From: Artemia franciscana
Lineage: Eukaryota > Arthropoda > Branchiopoda > Anostraca > Artemiidae
DNA: 64,000 bases
Assembly: GCF_032884065.1 (NCBI RefSeq)
Contig: NC_088865.1
Span: forward strand, 43,161,152 to 43,225,151
Reading direction: 5' to 3'
A program made the translations under genes and the position numbers. Shown piece by piece: positions 59,091 through 64,000 of this stretch (position 1 is its first letter; each line of letters opens with the position of its first letter). The notes beneath the pieces are model-generated. The model was not told the origin of the DNA and made no database searches. It worked only from the letters and a program-made list of their open reading frames with translations.

Positions 59091-59417
59091 AAAGAAAAAA
59101 AAACGGAAGACAGATCAGTACTACCGATGGAAAAAAGTGATTTTCCTTATTGTTCGAGGCGCGGGACTGTAATTTCCTTGTAAAAGGTCTTCGACCATGC
59201 TAATTCCAATAGTACACTTTTCATTTTGATCTGACGCCATTTCTGAGGGGTTTCAGGCTTTTTTCGAAATCATCATAATTTTTTTTCGCAATAGTCTTTT
59301 ACTTTTAAGACGAAACAAAATAACAGTTAAAATCCTAAACCAGTGTCAGACGGCAATTTTTTTTTCACTAGGGAGTCTTTTCAATATGTATTTTTTTAAA
59401 TTTAGTTACTAAATTTA
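59091..59417. other. Unassigned DNA
   Basis: No recognised content. Confidence 0.4.
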
Positions 59418-59548
59418 ACAACTGATAAAGCATCAAAACAAGTGATAGTACACAAACAGCTATGACATCAAAATATTCGTCTTATAAACTGATAAAGACA
59501 TCAAGTGATAGTACACAAACAACTATGACATTAAAACATTTGTCCAAC
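59418..59548. repeat. About 63-bp tandem duplication
   Basis: AACTGATAAAG-CATCAA-AAGTGATAGTACACAAACA-CTATGACAT occurs twice in succession. Confidence 0.85.
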
Positions 59549-60350
59549 TTCAGATAACGTCAATCAATTACTACCGAAATCCAATTAAACAATTTTCAAT
59601 AAATTGCCCATCTTAGTACTAAATTTGAACAAAATTAAAGTTCAGCAAAATTGCAATGAATTACTTCTTTATTTCCAGTGTTTTTTATTGTACACAAAAC
59701 TTTATTTTTAGAGTTTTAGTTTCTATTGACAAGCGTCGTTCTAATGGCATTTTCTTAAATGCCAAAGATACTGCCACTCCCTCCTTCACCCCCCCATTTT
59801 TACATAAAAGTGTAATATTAATATAATAATACGTCAAGAGTTATAATCATTCTTGATAAAACGGATCACTTCAAATATCTCTCAATGAGAGGGGTGAGGG
59901 GTCTGAAGTATAAAAAAATTGATTATAAGTTATTTTACCTTGATATGATTAGTTTTTGTTTTGCTTAAGTAATTGCTCATAATAATTTTCTATGACATAA
60001 ATAAAAGTATAAAATAATAATAACACTTCTTTAATTATAGTAGAACCTAAACCAAACTGCAAAATGTTAAATGATTTTCTATGCTTGATCTAACTTCAAA
60101 AAAGATATTACTACTACTAACAAGTCCCTTCAAAAAATCATAAAAAATAATTTTTCATAACAGACGATTTTTAAGCTTCTTTGAAAACCTGTATACAGTG
60201 TGAAACATCTGTCTTATAATTTGTTTTTCATTATTAAACTATCTGGCTTTATTGTTAAGAGAAATGCGTTGAAAAATATAAACCGTTATTTTTAGACACA
60301 TCTCATTGGCGGATATTGATCATTTCGTCAAAACGACTCACTTAGTACAA
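59549..60350. other. Unassigned DNA upstream of the Star-like exon
   Basis: AT-rich. It probably contains the promoter and 5' UTR of the gene starting at 60351, but no clear core-promoter element could be singled out. Confidence 0.35.
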
Positions 60351-60626
60351 ATGTTATTAAGAAAGTATATTAAATGCGTTTTACTTATATTTTTTGTATT
60401 TGTGCTGCTAATTTCTATTTTAAACATCAAACTTGTTATTTTAGATTGTTCATCTGTGAATGTTTTTGTGTCAGATATTTTGGAAGACGATGAGTGTTTA
60501 CTTGAAAGGATTCGATCAATGATGATTATACCCTCGGAAAAGCCGTATAATTTAACTAGTAACGATTTATATTTCAACCCGTCTCAAGGTCAATCTCAAG
60601 CAGTCTTACATTATTTAAGGAATCAG
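60351..60626 (+). CDS. First coding exon of a Star-like type II membrane protein
   Basis: A 276-bp exon (92 codons) from ATG 60351 to a donor CAG/GTAGGT, phase 0. Residues 1-6 are basic-containing and cytosolic. Residues 7-31 form one transmembrane helix (IKCVLLIFFVFVLLISILNI). A luminal or extracellular segment with DDECLLERIRSMMIIPSEKP, an N-glycosylation site (NLTS) and FNPSQGQSQAVLHYLRNQ follows. The DD-C-L...IP-S-xPYNL...SxGQS-xV pattern is what I recall from arthropod Star-like proteins (Drosophila Star family), whose next exon carries the FFVECGALDGE / FkbM methyltransferase-like domain. That downstream exon was not found in the 3.4 kb to the right. The family call rests on this one exon. 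Confidence 0.6.
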
Positions 60627-61595
60627 GTAGGTTTGATCACATTAATTAAATTACTAAATGCATTGTTGTCATTATCTTTTCTGCATTGATATTACGAAGA
60701 GTTTCTGGCAAAGAGTTATAAATAGGCAGAGGAAACTCTTAAAAAAGGGGTCTTAAAATCAATAGATATATCAAACGAATTGGCTTTTTATGTTAATTAA
60801 TTTGTAGAACTGTTTCCACGAAAATAAGCTTTTCAAAGAAACATAAAAAGAGTCATATTAAACCATAAACGAGCAGAAATAAAGTCAAATAATTTTCCAA
60901 GCATGAAACTACTCTAAAATAATCATACATAATTAGGAGAAACCCAAAACGAACAAAAATTACAAACAATGACCATGTCAAGCTTAAAACGAGCGATGAG
61001 CGGGGCGGACACCGATATAGTACGAGGGAGAGAGGCAAGGGCTTAGCTCCAGAATTTTTTTGGGGGAGGGCTAAGAGGGGTCCATATCTGGATAATAAAG
61101 TAACATGGGCTATATAATGATTCTCATCCTGCTCCCCCAGATTATTGGGGTGCTGCCACCCTTTAACCCCTCCTCCTCCGAACAACGCCCCTTGAGAGAG
61201 GGCATTTGATATGTTGGAACTCTATTTGATACTGTATTACTGTGCTTATTTATGTATTTATTTGATACTGGATTACTCTATTCGATATTAATACTGTATT
61301 TGATATTCGGAGAGAGGGTATATTGCCATCTGAAGACCAGAGAACAATTTGCACTTTACTGAAAACAAAAGACATTTTAAGTGTTTTCAACTTTTTAACT
61401 TTAATAAACCCAAATTCTTAACACTTTAAGAAGTTAGCGTCATTATATACATATTAAACTTTCATTCCACATATATTTGTTGTTTTGCTCAATAGTCTTC
61501 GTTATGATTTTTTTTTTTTTTCGATATTACGAGAAACAGGAACACTCAGCTTGAAAAAGGATTGTTTTAAGTCAAGTGCCGGTCTGCAGAAGGCA
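60627..61595. other. Intronic or intergenic DNA, mostly unassigned
   Basis: A faint trace of fold-back arm (GAGTCATATTAAACCATAAA) near 60850, degenerate TATTTGATACTG-type repeats at about 61220-61310, and one MITE-like end (AATTTGCACTTTACTGAAA) at about 61348. No exon recognised. Confidence 0.4.
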
Positions 61596-61885
61596 ACATG
61601 CCCCCTCTCCCAACATCAAGTACTATACATAAATAATAGTCAAATTGCATAATTTACAGCCCTTCCTCTATGGCTGTGGGGGGTGGTATTCCTGAGATTC
61701 CAAGAGAAAGTTTATCGGACCATTCAACTATGCTGAACAAAAGGGTTGTCTAAAAATTTTGATTGGGTTGTGTTTGGAGAAGTAATTGGTTCGGGAAAGG
61801 GCTGCCAGCTCTCCAATTTAATTGGACTCTAAAAAAGGCCATTAGAACTTTTCATTTCTAATCGAATGAGTTCCTTTGAAAGTTT
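61596..61885 (+). mobile_element. Palindrome/hairpin element fragment J
   Basis: Diverged match to the middle of the element (ATCAAGTACTATACATAAAT, CAGCCCTTCCTCTATGGCTG, CTATGCTGAACAAAAGGGTT, GCCATTAGAACTTTTCATTT). Both ends are missing. Confidence 0.7.
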
Positions 61886-61974
61886 TTATGATAGTGCTGC
61901 GCTCCCTATGACGTTACTTAGATGTCCTTTGGAAAACATGCATGCATGTAGTGTTTTTCAATCAATTGACCCCT

Positions 61975-62232
61975 AAACGTTTCCTAAAAACTTTAAACTT
62001 AATGCCCTTAGTCTTATTAATTGCATCAATCTTAGCAGCAGTATTATTAGTACTCACATGATGCCCTTTGGTTAGTTCAAAATCCACCACAACATACCCT
62101 GGAAGTTCTGACTTAATAAGTTAAACCGTTCCTGAGGTATTACCGTTACACCTTTTTGACAGTCTAGATGCTCATAGTTCATTTTGACTTAATTCATCAT
62201 GCACCAAAACGCTCTTTGAAAGCTTCACCTTC

Positions 62233-62312
<80 letters not shown>

Positions 62313-62545
62313 CAGTAGTAGTAGTAATAGTAGTAGTCAGTAGTTGTAGATAGGAGCACTAGCAATACTAGCTGTAGGACTAGTAGCAGTATTAACACCA
62401 ATAGCCCTAGCACAAGTAGCAGCATTAGTATTAACACGTTACCTTTTCATCAATTCAACATCTCCCTCATTAAATCCTTGGAGTTTCAACTTAATGCAAT
62501 CAGATTTGATAACCCGTTTGTCCATATCGTGTTTTAATTTAGTTA
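61975..62545 (-). repeat. Reverse-oriented CTA-microsatellite repeat units
   Basis: Reverse complements of the 43.6-48.0 kb repeat (GATGCCCTTTGGTTAGTTCA, CTTAATAAG-TTAAACCGTTCCTGAG, CCTTTTTGACAGTCTAGATG). They surround a long TAG/AGT tract at 62233-62341. At least two units. Confidence 0.85.
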
Positions 62546-62893
62546 TACTTGCACCTCAAAACTTGCAAAAATTTTCATCTTAATACTCATAGTGATAGTG
62601 TTGGTTGCAATAGAAGTAGCACGGACAAAAAAAAAAATTGTCCGAATGCGGACAAAAACAACCCTTTAGATTATAAAGGTTCCCTGAAAAAAAAGGGCAT
62701 TGAAAGAATAAATCCCAGAAAGTATTATGTAACACCAACGTGTGCGTCCTCCTCAATTAAGTTGGGATCCTCCATGGGCCCCTGAAATCTAGAATGTCAT
62801 GCGAGATCCCGTCATCCTTAACATAGGCAAACATTCTCCTATAACATAACATGCGAAAAAATCTTCAAACATCTTGAAAAACGTCTTGTCGGT
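62546..62893. other. Unassigned DNA
   Basis: No recognised content. A frame at 62549-62785 has no family motif. Confidence 0.4.
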
Positions 62894-63222
62894 AAAATTG
62901 GTTGCTAGGGGACCCCCCCGTCTGAATTGACTGTTAGGGCCCCCCTTTGGAATTGGATACTAGGGGTCCCGTCGGAATTGGTTGCTATGGGGTTTGATGA
63001 AATTGGGTACAAGGGGCCCCAGCGGAATTGGATGCTAGGGTCCTCGTTGGAATTGAATGCTAGGGCCTCCCGTTAAAATTGGTTGCTAGAGGTTCCATTG
63101 GAATTGACTTCTAGGGCCCCTCTCCTTTAAAATTGGTTGCTAGGGGCTCTCATGGAATTGACTGCTAGCCCCCCTCGTGGAATTAGATGCTAGGTTCCCG
63201 TTGGAATTGGATGCTAGGGTAT
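62894..63222. repeat. Minisatellite, about 27-bp units
   Basis: About twelve degenerate copies of GGAATTGGATGCTAGGG followed by a variable C-rich spacer (CCCCCGT and so on). Confidence 0.92.
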
Positions 63223-63239
63223 AGTAATCTCCTCGGAGG

Positions 63240-63620
63240 CATTGAATATTATTTCCGTGCGTACTGAATCAGCGCCATCTTCAGTGTCGTAAAGTTCAGT
63301 GAAGAGAAGTGTGTTCAGTGCCCAGTCAGTGAGTATGTCCCACGGTACAGCTCAGGAATAGGCTTTCCCAGAAATGATGTGTAGAACTGCATTTAACACT
63401 TGCATTATTTCAAACGGGTGTTGAGATCCAGAACCTTCCCTAATCTGTCCAACAGTCCCAAGTAACTCTTGAGTGTGCTGAAGCCACCCAGCCGTAAGAG
63501 GATCTATTTCTTCAAGGACATGTATCTGTCTCGGGAGCAATAGTGGTAAGAGCTTTCCAGTAAAGTGGCTGATCAATGATCAGTACTGAATTCACACTCC
63601 ATTTGGGGCACTGTTCTCAA
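63240..63620 (-). pseudogene. Fragment of an uncharacterised repeat-borne protein family
   Basis: Minus-strand pieces in sequence: INDQPLYWKALTTIAPETD near 63600-63540; in another frame AGWLQHTQELLGTVGQIREG, then SGSQHPFEIMQVLNAVLHII and SGKAYS; after a stop, AVPWDILTDWALNTLLFTEL at about 63352-63290. The pattern DQPL-WKA ... LGxxGxIxxGSG ... NAVxHxxxGKA-S-AV-G ... LL matches a family I remember from many invertebrate genome annotations as uncharacterised, multi-copy proteins. That is recollection and not a verified hit. Stops and a frame change make this copy non-functional. Confidence 0.45.
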
Positions 63621-64000
63621 ACGACTCTGAATATGGAGTAGATACAAATGGGATCACTTTGTCTCATATCTATCATGGGCATGAAGAGAATGGAGGCTTT
63701 CCCTGAGTAAGAGCCTCAACATACATCAACATATCAACATACGGATAATTTATAGATCTCTTCCAGCTAGGTAAGGGTGGAAAAAAAAGTATGGATGTCT
63801 TTCGTAGCAATTTGTGACACTTTGAGGGATCCAGAATCGAAGCACATGGTAGCGTATTGTACAGAAGGTTAGGTTATCCTAGTGTCTGTCTGAGATACTT
63901 ATTGAGAATTCGGTTTGGTCCAGTTATCAGCCTTGACATAACAAAATTTCTCCTCTCAAGTACTGTTGAAGACCTCAACAGTGGCGTCACAGAAACAATT
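63621..64000. other. Unassigned DNA at window edge
   Basis: It may continue the preceding degraded gene upstream on the minus strand. No clear motif. Confidence 0.35.

Noticed and set aside
62168-62437. Poly-valine and poly-tyrosine frames
   Set aside because: Translation of the TAG trinucleotide tract.

Overview
This is a stretch of a repeat-rich animal nuclear genome. It is AT-rich, with exons separated by very long introns, many transposon fossils, minisatellites and long di- and trinucleotide tracts. There is no bacterial-style gene organisation. A tetraspanin with GT/GC-AG introns and a Star-like exon point to an arthropod. The interspersed families remind me of brine shrimp (Artemia), but that is recollection and I could not check it.

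Host genes are few. The best-supported one is a tetraspanin on the minus strand. Three consecutive phase-0 exons (41638-41441, 29785-29606, 20651-20466) encode the end of TM1, TM2, TM3 and the large extracellular loop with its CCG motif, up to the start of TM4. The first and last coding exons were not found. A second likely gene begins on the plus strand at 60351 with a 92-codon first exon of a Star-like type II membrane protein. Two weaker terminal-exon candidates lie at 28486-28275 (minus) and about 20760-20996 (plus).

Layout: 1-5.9 kb holds a 278-bp tandem repeat, a dead LINE, a 263-bp duplication and a dead Ty3/gypsy pol fragment. 5.9-12.8 kb is mostly unassigned, with fold-back elements and a MITE. 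12.85-19.13 kb is a decayed Polinton/Maverick (adintovirus-like) element: family B DNA polymerase, packaging ATPase, a small hydrophobic PX-like protein, a penton-like minor capsid protein, an unassigned protein and an adenain-like protease, all on the plus strand. On the minus strand at its right end are a CARD-like ORF and a cysteine-rich ORF. 22.1-28.2 kb is a 72-bp minisatellite in a tetraspanin intron, split by a 1.74-kb non-coding element.

23-55 kb and 61.6 kb carry at least ten copies of that non-coding element. It has large internal palindromes and one end formed by a short hairpin. I cannot assign it to a known class. 42.6-48.0 kb holds a Helitron helicase remnant followed by about ten units of a roughly 270-bp repeat with embedded CTA-type microsatellites, and a G/C-rich fold-back. 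54.4-56.6 kb is an RTE-like LINE whose endonuclease half is inverted relative to its RT half. 57.8-59.1 kb and 62.9-63.2 kb are minisatellites. 63.2-63.6 kb is a decayed fragment of an uncharacterised repeat-borne protein family.

No tRNA, rRNA or CRISPR array was recognised. Every transposon- or virus-derived gene seen carries stops or frameshifts, except a few short ORFs.
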